From Owenia fusiformis (taxonomy: Eukaryota > Annelida > Polychaeta > Sabellida > Oweniidae): a stretch of DNA of 64,000 nt. The stretch is taken from contig CAIIXF020000001.1 of NCBI GenBank assembly GCA_903813345.2, positions 42,561,366 through 42,625,365 of the forward strand. The letters run 5' to 3'. Under the pieces are notes generated by a model. That model saw only the letters and a list, made by a program, of their open reading frames with translations, was not told where the DNA came from and ran no database searches. Made by a program: the position numbers and the translations under genes. Below, one piece after another: positions 47,290-56,467 of this stretch (positions within the stretch are counted from its first letter, which is position 1; each line of letters starts with the position of its first letter).

Positions 47290-48641
47290 CTTGCTGCGAG
47301 TTCACTTATATGTACATCAAATTTTAAGCGGTGGTCAAAAGTGAATCCCAGGTGTTTATGGGAAGTTTTGTATGGGATTTCAACACCTTCAAAGAATAAG
47401 GGCATAATGTCAAAATTATTAATATTCTTGGGTTGGAATATCATGTGAGCACTTTTTGATGCTTTAAATTGTAAATGCCATTTAATAGACCACTGTTCAA
47501 TTATGTTCAGATCATGTTGCAGGTCAAAGGTTTGGTTATCATCGATATTGAAAGAGGCATAGGCTGACGTGTCGTCCGCATAAATATAACATTCTGATCT
47601 GAGGTTGTCAGGAAGATCGTTTATGTAGATGAGAAATAGGAGTGGCCCAAGGACAGATCCCTGAGGTACTCCTGTGTTAATGTATCCGATATTTGAAAAG
47701 TTGGATTTTACATCATCAACTGTTACACAGATTTTTCTTTCTGAGAGGTAGGATTTAAGAAGTGTTAGGGTCATACCAGAAATTCCGTAAGATTCTAGTT
47801 TATGGAGAAGTAGAGAGTGCGGAACAGAATCAAACGCAGAACTGATATCAAGGAAACAGGCATTTACACATTTCCCTTTTTCGAATTCATTCAAAATAAA
47901 GTCAATGATAGCCGTGATTTGGAGTTCAGTATTATGACCAGCTAAGAATCCGGATTGTTTTGCAAAGAGTAGTTTGTTTCTAAAAATATGCTCGGTAATT
48001 TGAGAGTGGACAACTGTCTCCAGGATTTTTGAAAATCCTTGAAGTAAAGTTATAGGTCTATAATTTTCAATAGCTGATCTGTCGGTTTTTTTGAAGATGG
48101 GGATGGTGTTGCCTTCCTTCCATATAGTTGGAAATTCTCCAGTCTTGAAGATAAGATTAAAGAGGTCAGCAAGCTTAACTGATAGTGATGGGGAAGCTAA
48201 TTTGATCATATCATTGGTTACATTATCTAAGCCAGCTGCTTTATTCTTTTTTAGTGATTTAATAATAAGGTCAAGGTCTTCTGATGATGTGCTTAAGTTA
48301 TCCATTTTGATATGGGTTCTTTTATTAAATTGTGGGAGTGAATGGTCAAAATTGTGGTCAGTGTGATATTTTGATGTAAAAAAAGATAGAAACAAATTTG
48401 CCTTTTCAAGGCTTGTAGTTGCAAGTAGATTCCCAAAAATCAAAGAGGGAAATCCAGTATAGTATCTTCTATTTAAAAGTTTTTGAATGATTGCCCAGTA
48501 TTTGTTGTTTCCATTATTTTCTGCCTCAAGGTTGTCACATATTTTGGAATGGTAATTTTCTTTTGCTTCAGTGATTTTATCTTTAACTTGCTGAGCTAAA
48601 AGTTTATAGTTATCATGGTCAATCTGCTTTGAACTGTTCAT
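47265..48641 (-). pseudogene. LINE ORF, reverse transcriptase segment
   Basis: 458 codons from an internal ATG (48641). Reverse transcriptase motifs are in order: NYRPITLLQGFSKILE, QSGFLAGHNTELQ, ACFLDISSAFDSVPH, GVPQGSVLGPLLFLIYINDL, CYIYADDTSAYAS (catalytic YADD) and KHLGFTFDHRLKF. The pattern is that of the CR1/L2/jockey clades. The catalytic aspartates are intact. The frame ends at CKNNSIH because an A6 run appears to be A5 at about 47278-47282, after which the adjacent frame resumes with KQLNPLKSL. No insertion or stop interrupts the domain itself. Confidence 0.94.
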
Positions 48642-49499
48642 AAAATTGTGATTTTTTCCTAATCAGGTGTTTAATATCGTTATTTATCCAAGGTTGATCT
48701 TTTGAATTAAAGGTAGTTATTTTATTTGGAATGTTTTGTTCAAAGATGTTAAATACATCTCTAGTAAATGTTTCTGTTAATTGGTCAATATCATTGCATT
48801 CATTATATCTTTGTTCAATGTTTATGTCAAATATTTGGCTGTTTATTCGCTCTATGTTAGACTGGTCATACTTCCAAATACGTTTTTGATGTTTAGAAGT
48901 TCCTAAAATTTTCATTGGAAATGTAAGTTCCAATGTTGAATGGTCAGTACAGCCTATTGGATGAGTCACTTTAGATTCCCTTATCAGATCAGGTGAATTA
49001 GTTATTGCTAGGTCAATACATGATCGTGATTGATTAGTTATTCTTGTGGCTTCATGAATAAGTTGAACAAGGTTACATTCCATCAAAATTTCATCAAGTC
49101 TTTCCCCATTTGAATCAGTTTGCCCCTTAGACCACCATTTTTTGTTCTTAGAGTTAAAATCCCCATTTATCAGTAGGTAATCACACTGGCATTTAGAGGC
49201 CTGCTTAATAGTGTTTTCAGCGGTATCAAAAAATATATTTTCTTGATTTTTATCTAAATTTGGAGATTTGTAGTAAATCCCATATAAAATTTTAGTATTT
49301 TTATATTTAATCTCTACCCAAATGCAGTCTGTGGTATCTAGGTCAGGTCTTGGTTTCACCAATAGTTCCCGCCTAACATAAATCAATAATCCTCGATTGT
49401 TTTGTTTATATAATGGTGGGTGAAATTCATCGCCAAGAGAAAATCTTTGATCAATCACATCATTCGTATACTTCCCAGCTTCACAGATCCCTACAATAC
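48619..49499 (-). pseudogene. LINE ORF, APE-type endonuclease segment
   Basis: After the frameshift the frame resumes with SIVGICEAG, which contains the catalytic Glu, and continues past an internal GTG to a stop at 48619. Further endonuclease landmarks are ILYGIYYKSPN, YLLINGDFNSKN (GDFN metal/phosphate motif), SCIDLAITNSP, and GCTDHSTLEL with the TDH catalytic His. All recognisable active-site residues are present, so only the frameshifts inactivate this part. The enzyme would nick target DNA to prime reverse transcription. The frame runs into a stop (FYEQFKAD) where the next piece, 22 bases earlier in another frame, continues the protein. Confidence 0.92.
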
Positions 49500-49898
49500 T
49501 TATTTGATTAGATATAACTCAAATCTAGCGCCATTTGATGCTCCAATGCTATTTATATTAGTGAAGAGAAATTTAAGTTCATTTGGCCTTTCTGTGGGGC
49601 CTGGATTTTTTTCCACTCCTCCAAAAGTTACTAACAGGAAACTAAGATCAGGTTCACTGAGGATATGGAATATGTCCAGGATAATAATTATAGTGTTGAT
49701 CAATTTTGTGTGTCCTATGACATCCTTAGTTTTAATCTCAATATTTAGGATAACAGGAACCAGTGATGAGACTTGGACAAGTATTAGTATAAGCAACATC
49801 ATGCTGTGTGTGAAAAAAGCAAATGTAAGGCACCAGTATAAAGTATATGTCATATGTGGTATCACTGAGGATACACAGATAGGGTCAAAATCCGTCAT
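49500..49898 (-). pseudogene. LINE ORF, N-terminal leader with 2A-like motif
   Basis: It starts at the ATG of MTDFDPICVSS (49898); an upstream TTG would add only four residues. Residues about 16-50 are strongly hydrophobic (YTLYWCLTFAFF, MMLLILILVQVSS) and a second hydrophobic stretch (LINTIIIILDIFHIL) follows. Then comes FLLVTFGGVEKNPGP (49596-49622 for GGVEKNPGP). The consensus 2A motif is D(V/I)ExNPGP and drives ribosomal skipping between G and P. Here the Asp is Gly, so activity is uncertain. The leader would be released as a peptide of about 105 residues. After the motif come LKFLFTNINSIG, the first endonuclease motif, then a frameshift and a stop at 49500. 2A-like motifs at this position are known in APE-type LINEs of several marine invertebrates. 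Confidence 0.88.
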
Positions 49899-51059
49899 TA
49901 TGTAAATCAAACTTAATTGGTAACAAATAAGGATAAGTCTATCCCACTGTGTGGTAAGAGTTAAAAAGCTTCCAAACCTTTTAAATCTACCAGTGAAATT
50001 ACAGTATCCAGTCTTAACCTTTGAGGAATTGAAAAGCCCTATTTTGGCCTACATGGAAAAGGGAATGATTATTCAGCTAACCAACACCCCATGGAAATAA
50101 TTGACATATCATTGAAAAGAAGGGAAACATTATTTCATGATTCAATAATTTAAATTGATGCTGTCATTTCTGGTTTTGTTGTTTTGCAATTTATTTGTTT
50201 GTTGCTTTTTTATACGCATAGGAAGAAGAAGGTATCTACAGCGATGCAGGGAACTCAAACAGTCTATTCTTAACAAAGTTGTACCACTTCTTTCCTGTTG
50301 TAATAAGGAAGCCTTGGTGTAACAGACAGGAAGAATCCATACTTGAATACTAAACCAAATAACTTAATTTCCTCTGATGCTATAGTTTATCAGTTTTATA
50401 GCCATTTAACATGATCTAATTAGCAAACGCACTGTGGGTATATGTGATAAAATTCCCATGAAATTATGATTGATGAGGAACTGATTGGACGATGATCCAA
50501 TCTTGGCAGTTGTTCTATGCGAACAATTTATTAACTTTTTATTTGAATAATTTCACAGGTTTCTTGGCACGTGACGTAAACATATAGCCTAATCAGAGAA
50601 GCTAATTTGTAAAGAGATCGTCCTGGAATACCCCTCTGACCCGATCATATACTTGTTTTTCAGATTTCGCATAGCATGGATCTAAATGTTGACATAAGTA
50701 GTTCTTCATCTTATTCATTCACTATACATGTAAAGAAGTTATTCACCAGGAGGGATTTGATCTGGGGAATATCTCAAGGGTGATATCCATATTTCCCTGC
50801 TAATTGTGAGTTAATATGGACGGATAACATTTAATGACAACTCTGCTGATTATCATGATTTTTCTTAAAAACAGCCTTAATGATGGGTTTTCTGACAGAA
50901 AACGAAGTTATGATGTTATATTAGTGTAACAATGTAATACTTTTTCTATGCATATACCATTTGTCTAATGTTCTGTACCTTCCAACATTCTGGTTTAGTT
51001 AAGATAGTTGATGTATCATTTGTTCTTTGTGTTTTAGTATAAGTATAGTCGATAAGTGA
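49899..51059. other. Upstream side of the LINE; no gene seen
   Basis: This probably includes some 5' untranslated sequence of the LINE (minus strand), whose limit I cannot place. No ORF1-like frame, gag-type zinc knuckle or other gene was found. The rest is AT-rich DNA. Confidence 0.35.
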
Positions 51060-51690
51060 GTTTTCAATAGCTTTAGTTTTGAAGTGAAATTAAAATCAAT
51101 CAGTTCATTTATATTTTTGTTAAACCACAAATGTGTAGAGAATTTCATCATTGATTTTAATTCTTAACACGATGCCTTTGGTCCAATTCGTTGAGGATAT
51201 CTTTAAAGTGTCCTAACCATTTACTTTTTGCTTTTAGAAGGTTGGGTTTGAGGCTGGAAAATCAGTTAATTCTATTGAGTACCTGAAAAAAATTGTGCCA
51301 TTAGCAAACATTGAAAGTTTATTCTCAGTATCATTTAAACGGATACCTTGAATATCATAATTTTGTCTGATAGATATGGCTACTATTATGAAAAGGTATA
51401 CTGATAGGGCACCGCTTGTCGCACTCCACTAGAAGATATTAAATAGTTGATTAATACCCGTCGTTGTTATACATGTTCACATTTGAGCATTTTGTAAAAT
51501 GTGTTTACCCATTTTGGTTAAAGCCTTGCCAAAATTGAATAATGTAAGAACCTTTTCAATGAAATTCCAACTAACCGAGTCAAATGCTTTCTCAAAATCG
51601 ATTTGAAGGAATAAGCCAAGGGTGTTACCTTCGTCAGTGTACTCGATATCGATAACTTCTATAAATCTAATGTTTTCCTCTTATGTAACT
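51060..51690 (-). mobile_element. Decayed L1/Tx1-like LINE reverse transcriptase fragment
   Basis: The minus-strand translation, with frame changes, gives NIRFIEVIDIEYTDEGNT, then GLFLQIDFEKAFDSVSWNFI, EKVLTLFNFGKAL, later VAISIRQNYDIQGIRLNDTE and NKLSMFANGTIFF. This order and wording match the reverse transcriptase of L1/Tx1-type LINEs, a different clade from the 46408-49898 element. The catalytic FADD is FANG here (51297-51308), so the enzyme would be dead. Stops and frameshifts occur before and between the blocks, and HLWFNKNINELIDF further on may be its C-terminal part. No ends were identified. Confidence 0.8.
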
Positions 51691-52141
51691 CACATCAACA
51701 TATTTGTCAGTTTCGATTATAGGTGTTTAGGTTTTTCGTACCTTATTAGAAGTTGACTTGGTACCTATTTTTATAAACAGTGTCATTAATTTTTAGGGAA
51801 TAATCTAAGTGTGTCTTTCTTTTGGAATAAATGTGAAAATAGACGACTCGCGCGCCAGACTCAAAGCATAATTCAAACTATCTACGAATAGATCTTTAAT
51901 ATTTATCTAGAATGGGTGTTGCTGTTAAGCCGTCGGTATCTAGCACATTATTCATTATATGATGTCAATGTCATACAATCATAGTTATTCAATAATAGCT
52001 GTTATATAATAACTGTCATGTGTTGTCTTTTTCTAATATTTCAGACATCTCTGATGACTTTTATTATCACCTTTTCATGTTTCACAATGGTTAATGCATA
52101 CATTATTAACATTGCTCTCAATATGAGAAATATTCATTGTT
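51691..52141. other. No recognisable gene
   Basis: AT-rich sequence between the L1/Tx1-like fragment and the SINE. It might include more of the decayed LINE, but no motif was recognised. Confidence 0.35.
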
Positions 52142-52386
52142 TTATTTGATCTTGTAAGATCAAGATGACTCGATAAAACAACATAAATATCTCCCCAGAC
52201 CTACTAAAATTCAAAGACCGTGGTGGTTTGGTAAAACAATAAAAAGTAATAAACAGCATATTACTAATAAATGAATAAACACAAGGAGCACACACGTCTC
52301 GAACTCGCAACCTCGTGGTTACGGCGCCCAATCGCGTAGTCTGAACGTGCTGGCGCTCAAACCCTCTCGGCCAACTCGACAACCCC
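52142..52386 (-). mobile_element. tRNA-derived SINE
   Basis: Read on the minus strand, a head of about 95 bases begins GGTTGTCGAGTTGGCCGAGA and resembles a class II (Leu/Ser-type) tRNA. The A box TGGCCGAGAGG is at 52363-52373 and the B box GTTCGAGAC at 52296-52304, with an extra-long variable region between. These are RNA polymerase III internal promoter elements. After the tRNA-like part an unrelated body of about 150 bases ends in a short palindrome, TTGATCTTACAAGATCAA, followed by AT-rich sequence. The paired arms of a functional tRNA do not close well at the 3' acceptor side and the body follows directly, so this is a SINE rather than a tRNA gene. Confidence 0.72.
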
Positions 52387-52956
52387 AAAAACATTTATTT
52401 GTGGCTCGTTTCTTTTATGACTGGTTAATCTCTAAGATGTTTCTTTTTCCTGTCATACTTTGCACTGCTCTTAAATATTTTTCCACTTGTGTGCTTTGTT
52501 TTCTTTGATAACCACTGAGCAGAACGGACAGATCAAAGAAGCATTCTCGATCGTGCTCATGATGGCTTCTTCGTTGATGAGGAAAGTTAAGATTAACTAT
52601 ATAAATCATACTATCCATAATATGGAGTTTATAAATTGTACTTCAAAACCCATCATAGCTATGTTCTTTATCACAGGATTACTTATTATTCAGTTGATGA
52701 TGTAAACTCCAATTTTATGTTTCCAGCCGAGATACAACTAATAATTATGATTATCCTCTTTTTGTGTTTCATTGTATTAATTCTTTTTCCGATAAATACT
52801 TCTCAATTAATTCATATTACCCAGTATCATATATTTATATCAGTCTGGATCAAACATAAGCAACAACCATCAAAAATTGCAGGTCTCTGGAGATCGTTTT
52901 TATAAATGTTTAGATATTCTTGATTGGTATATTCTTAAGACTGGCCCATCATGACG
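52387..52956. other. No recognisable gene
   Basis: This stretch has short overlapping frames (67-89 codons) on both strands, with hydrophobic AT-driven composition and no family resemblance. It separates the SINE from the minisatellite. Confidence 0.35.
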
Positions 52957-54545
52957 ATTTGTTGAGGAGTGTTGCATCCCCCACTTTAGGGTAAAACATG
53001 ATAGGAACAGTTTGTTGAGGGATGAGGCATTTGCCAACTGATAAAACAATTGATGTTGCGTCTGCCCTCCAAGGGAACAATTTGTCGTGGGATGTTACAT
53101 CTGTAAAGTCATGGAACAATTTGTTGATGGATGCTGCATTTGTCTACTCGAGAATTGTTTTTCGAGGAATGTTGCATATGTAAACTCATGGAACAGTTTG
53201 TTGAGGGATGTTACATCTGTAAAGTCATGGAACAGTTTGTTGAATGCTATTGCATCTGCCTATTCAACGAGCAGTTTGTTAATGGATATTGCATCTGTCA
53301 ACTCGGGGAACAGTTGGTTGAGGGATATTGCATCTGTAAAGTCATGGAACAGTTTGTTGAGGGATGTTACATCTGTAAAGTCACGGAACAGTTTGTTGGG
53401 TGATATTGCATCTGCTTATTCAACGAGCAGTTTGTTAAGGGATATTGCATCTGTCAACTCGGGGAACAGTTTGTTGATGGATGCTGCATTTGTCAACTCG
53501 AGAATTGTTTGTACTCAAAGAACAGTTGGTTGAGGAATATTGCATCTGTAAAGTCATGGAACAGTTTGTTGAGGGATGTTACATCTGTAAAGTCATGGAA
53601 CAGTTTGTTGAATGCTATTGCATCTGCCTATTCAACGAGCAGTTTGTTAATGGATATTGCATTTGTAAACTCAAGGAACAGTTGGTTGAGGGATATTGCA
53701 TCTGCAAAGTCACGGAACAGTTGGTTGAGGAATGTTGCATCTGTAAACTCAAAGAACAGTTGGTTGAGGATTATTGCATTTGTAAACTCAAGGAACAGTT
53801 GGTTGAGGAATGTTGCATATGTAAACTCAAGGAACAGTTGGTTGAGGATTATTGCATTTGTAAACTCAAAGAACAGTTGGTTGAGGATTATTGCATTTGT
53901 AAACTCAAGGAACAGTTGGTTGAGGATTATTGCATCTGTAAAGTCATGGAACAGTTGGTTGAGGAATGTTGCATCTGTAAACTCAAGGAACAGTTGGTTG
54001 AGGATTATTGCATTTGTAAACTCAAGGAACAGTTGGTTGAGGATTATTGCATTTGTAAACTCAAGGAACAGTTGGTTGAGGAATGTTGCATCTGTAAACT
54101 CAAGGAACAGTTGGTTGAGGGATATTGCATTTGTAAACTCAAGGAACAGTTGGTTGAGGATTATTGCATTTGTAAACTCAAGGAACAGTTGGTTGAGGGA
54201 TAAAGCATCTGTAAAGTCATGGAACAGGTGGTTGAGGAATGTTGCATCTGTAAACTCAAGGAACAGTTGGTTGAGGATTATTGCATTTGTAAACTCAAGG
54301 AACAGTTGGTTGAGGATTATTGCATCTGTAAAGTCAAGGAACAGTTGGTTGAGGAATGTTGCATCTGTAAACTCAAGGAACAGTTTCTTGGGGGAGGTTG
54401 AATCTTTCGAATCATGGAACAGTTGATTGAGGGATGTTGAATATGTCAACTCCGAGAACAGTTTGTCGAGGGATGTTGCATCTGTCAACTCAGAGAACAA
54501 TTTGTTGAAAAAATGGAACACGCACTTTGTTGAAGAATGTTGCAT
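52957..54545. repeat. 39-bp minisatellite, about 40 units, open in three long frames
   Basis: The unit is about AACTCAAGGAACAGTTGGTT then GAGGAATGTTGCATCTGTA, 39 bp. The edges are degenerate and the centre (53650-54400) nearly uniform. A block of about 105 bp at 53189-53295 recurs at 53557-53660, showing duplication within the array. Because 39 is a multiple of three and the unit lacks stops, long frames persist. On the plus strand there is an ATG-started 240-codon frame at 53481-54203 with 13-residue repeats CICKLKEQLVEDY, and a 305-codon frame at 53509-54426 (SWLRIIAFVNSRN; TTG start). On the minus strand is an ATG-started 305-codon frame at 53628-54545 (NQLFLEFTNAIIL). None has a recognisable domain or signal peptide; coding is possible but unproven. 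Confidence 0.95.
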
Positions 54546-55823
54546 TGAATAGCTTACGGGTACGTAGATGTAACTTCATTGATTTCGTATGTAATCTAGA
54601 AAAAGAGTCACACGCACCTAGAACTCATATTTAATAATTCCTACAAATATTTATAAGAATATTAATCATATTTAAGTTGAAGCGTTGCTTGTCTGGATCA
54701 AGATGTTTTAAAATTTATTTTCGGAAAGAACCTCAAACTCAACAGATCCGCCATTTATACAGCTCACTCATCAGAAAAATGGAGGCCATTTTGAAATTAA
54801 ATTCCACTTCGCTAAATTAAAATATATATAACAATCGATTAGATATAAGCTGATATTCTGAAAATGTGTATATAAAGGTATGTTTCATATAATTGTGCTT
54901 TAACAACTGTGCGTGTGTCACCATGATTTACAAATATTGAATATCAGGGCGACTGTAAACAATGACTCAAAGCCGAAATATAGAGAAGACTTTGGACCTA
55001 AGTAAATCGCAAGATGTTCCTTGAACCATATAATGAACGGTTAGTATTTGTCATGGAAAGTGTGATATTTAGCGTGTGTGATTTGATTTCATACCAGGTA
55101 TAAAAAAGATTAAAAATACCCAAAATGCTCTCAAACGAAAGGCGAAATCGTTTTGCACAAGAATGTGGAGAATCGAACACAATTAGTGGATCGCCATATC
55201 TAACGCGTCTCTTAAGATGTATTTAGCTTATTCACACAGTTCAATCAATGGATGCAACCAATCCTTTGTAAACGATTCATTACATTTATTGATGAAATAA
55301 GTTTTTCTGTTTACTCTTTATTAATACATTTGAGCAGTTTTGTTTGTCCGTATTAACCCCGGTCAACCACCCTAATGTTAAATGATTTATTATACCTAAT
55401 TTACTTCTTCAACAGAAATTTGATTACTCCTGGATTAGATTCAAATCGATACATTGTTTTATATTTAATCAGAATCAAGCTGAAAGATTCTATCTTAAGT
55501 GTGTAGATAGCATGTCAAGTATTCTTCCTACTCCCTAGGGCGACATATCATATGTTGTAATTACACGCTGCGATCCGGGTAGTTGAGTCCAGTCAGTGTT
55601 TTATCTGATATATCGGGTGGGCATAATGGGACGTACATACATATGTATTTTGATGCTTGTTAATGTATATTGCCACTGGTCCCCACGTGATTACAAAGAC
55701 GTTATGTCTTTATAACAAAATAGATGAACTTTTGTCAGGGGAACTTTTTACATCATTTTCACCTAGAAGGAGGTCGATTTGTATCCAAATAATTTACCCG
55801 TATGTTAGAACTAAAAACTGCTC
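54546..55823. other. No recognisable gene
   Basis: AT-rich DNA. Frames up to 72 codons (for example 55657-55875, plus) show no resemblance to known proteins. Confidence 0.35.
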
Positions 55824-56258
55824 TCAAAAAATTATGATTAAAATCGTGCAAGCGATAGACCTTAAGGAGGGATGACACGTTATGACAGAAACGAAAGCAC
55901 GCTGCAGATACGTTGATGATAGGTTTTGAATGAGAATGTGAAGAAAATTAGCTTCACGGATGAAAAGGACTTTCCATTTGAGATTGCGCGCAATGGACAG
56001 ACGATCGCGTTTGTGGCCTGAAAGCGGGGCATTCGTGTTAAGAGTCTGCCGGAAAAAATTGATCACCTTTTCAAGTGAAACAAGGTGAAGGACATTATTT
56101 TTAAATGTCCGGGACATGCGATTTTTACTACTGTTTCTGATTTTGATCCCATGAACAAAATCTTGAAGGATGATATTTACTCCGTATATTATGGACATAA
56201 TCGCTTTTGAGTGCTTAAGATTTTTAGAGGTGGACGTAAGAGGATTTCGAAGATACAT
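55824..56258 (-). CDS. Unrecognised 144-codon ORF
   Basis: This is the longest ATG-started frame outside repeats and mobile elements. It reads MYLRNPLTSTSKNL... with a basic middle (SGHKRDRLSIARNLKWKVL) and a hydrophobic end (RSIACTILIIIF). It lies in a segment slightly richer in GC than its surroundings (55900-56110). No domain, signal peptide or family was recognised, there are no obvious splice signals, and a 72-codon frame overlaps its end on the other strand. It may be an exon of an unknown gene or a chance frame. Confidence 0.2.
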   Translation of the reverse strand: MYLRNPLTSTSKNLKHSKAIMSIIYGVNIILQDFVHGIKIRNSSKNRMSRTFKNNVLHLVSLEKVINFFRQTLNTNAPLSGHKRDRLSIARNLKWKVLFIREANFLHILIQNLSSTYLQRAFVSVITCHPSLRSIACTILIIIF

Positions 56259-56408
56259 ATAGTGTCAAAGAACGGCCCATTTTTTATGCCCGCCTAGTAT
56301 ATTATAACCCCAAGTTCAATATTTTAACGTTATTCCAAAAACACGGTGCGGTAACCAAACTGCCTGCATGCAGTTTCAAACCCTGAAAAACTGTGCGCAT
56401 ATTTAAAA

Positions 56409-56467
56409 ATGGCAAACGGGGAGGACACGACTCCCATAAGGATGAAAAGTACTGGAAATACAAGCAG
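56409..56467 (+). CDS. Possible short first exon with splice donor
   Basis: An ATG opens 19 codons (MANGEDTTPIRMKSTGNTS plus two bases) ending at AAGCAG|GTTAGT, an acceptable donor, in phase 2. Coding-like composition is local only. No downstream exon was identified. Confidence 0.13.

Larger units (their letters stand above)
46380..49898 (-). mobile_element. CR1/jockey-group non-LTR retrotransposon with 2A-like motif
   Basis: A long minus-strand coding region reads, in order, hydrophobic N-terminal leader, 2A-like NPGP, APE-type endonuclease, reverse transcriptase and C-terminal CxC...H...C module. It is broken into four open pieces by frameshifts near 49498, 48640 and 47282. The total is about 1,150 codons, full length for the main ORF of this group. 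No separate ORF1 was found upstream (49899-51000). The 3' end after the stop at 46408 is short and AT-rich (ATTTTATTTTGATTTAC on the minus strand) with no obvious poly-A. The exact insertion boundaries and target duplication are not visible, partly because a mariner-like element abuts the 3' side. Confidence 0.93.

Noticed and set aside
48091-48366. 91-codon plus-strand ORF
   Set aside because: Antisense shadow of the LINE reverse transcriptase.
49420-49905. 161-codon plus-strand ORF
   Set aside because: It is the shadow of the LINE endonuclease/2A region on the minus strand.
52134-52394. 86-codon minus-strand ORF
   Set aside because: It reads through the tRNA-derived SINE; no protein resemblance.
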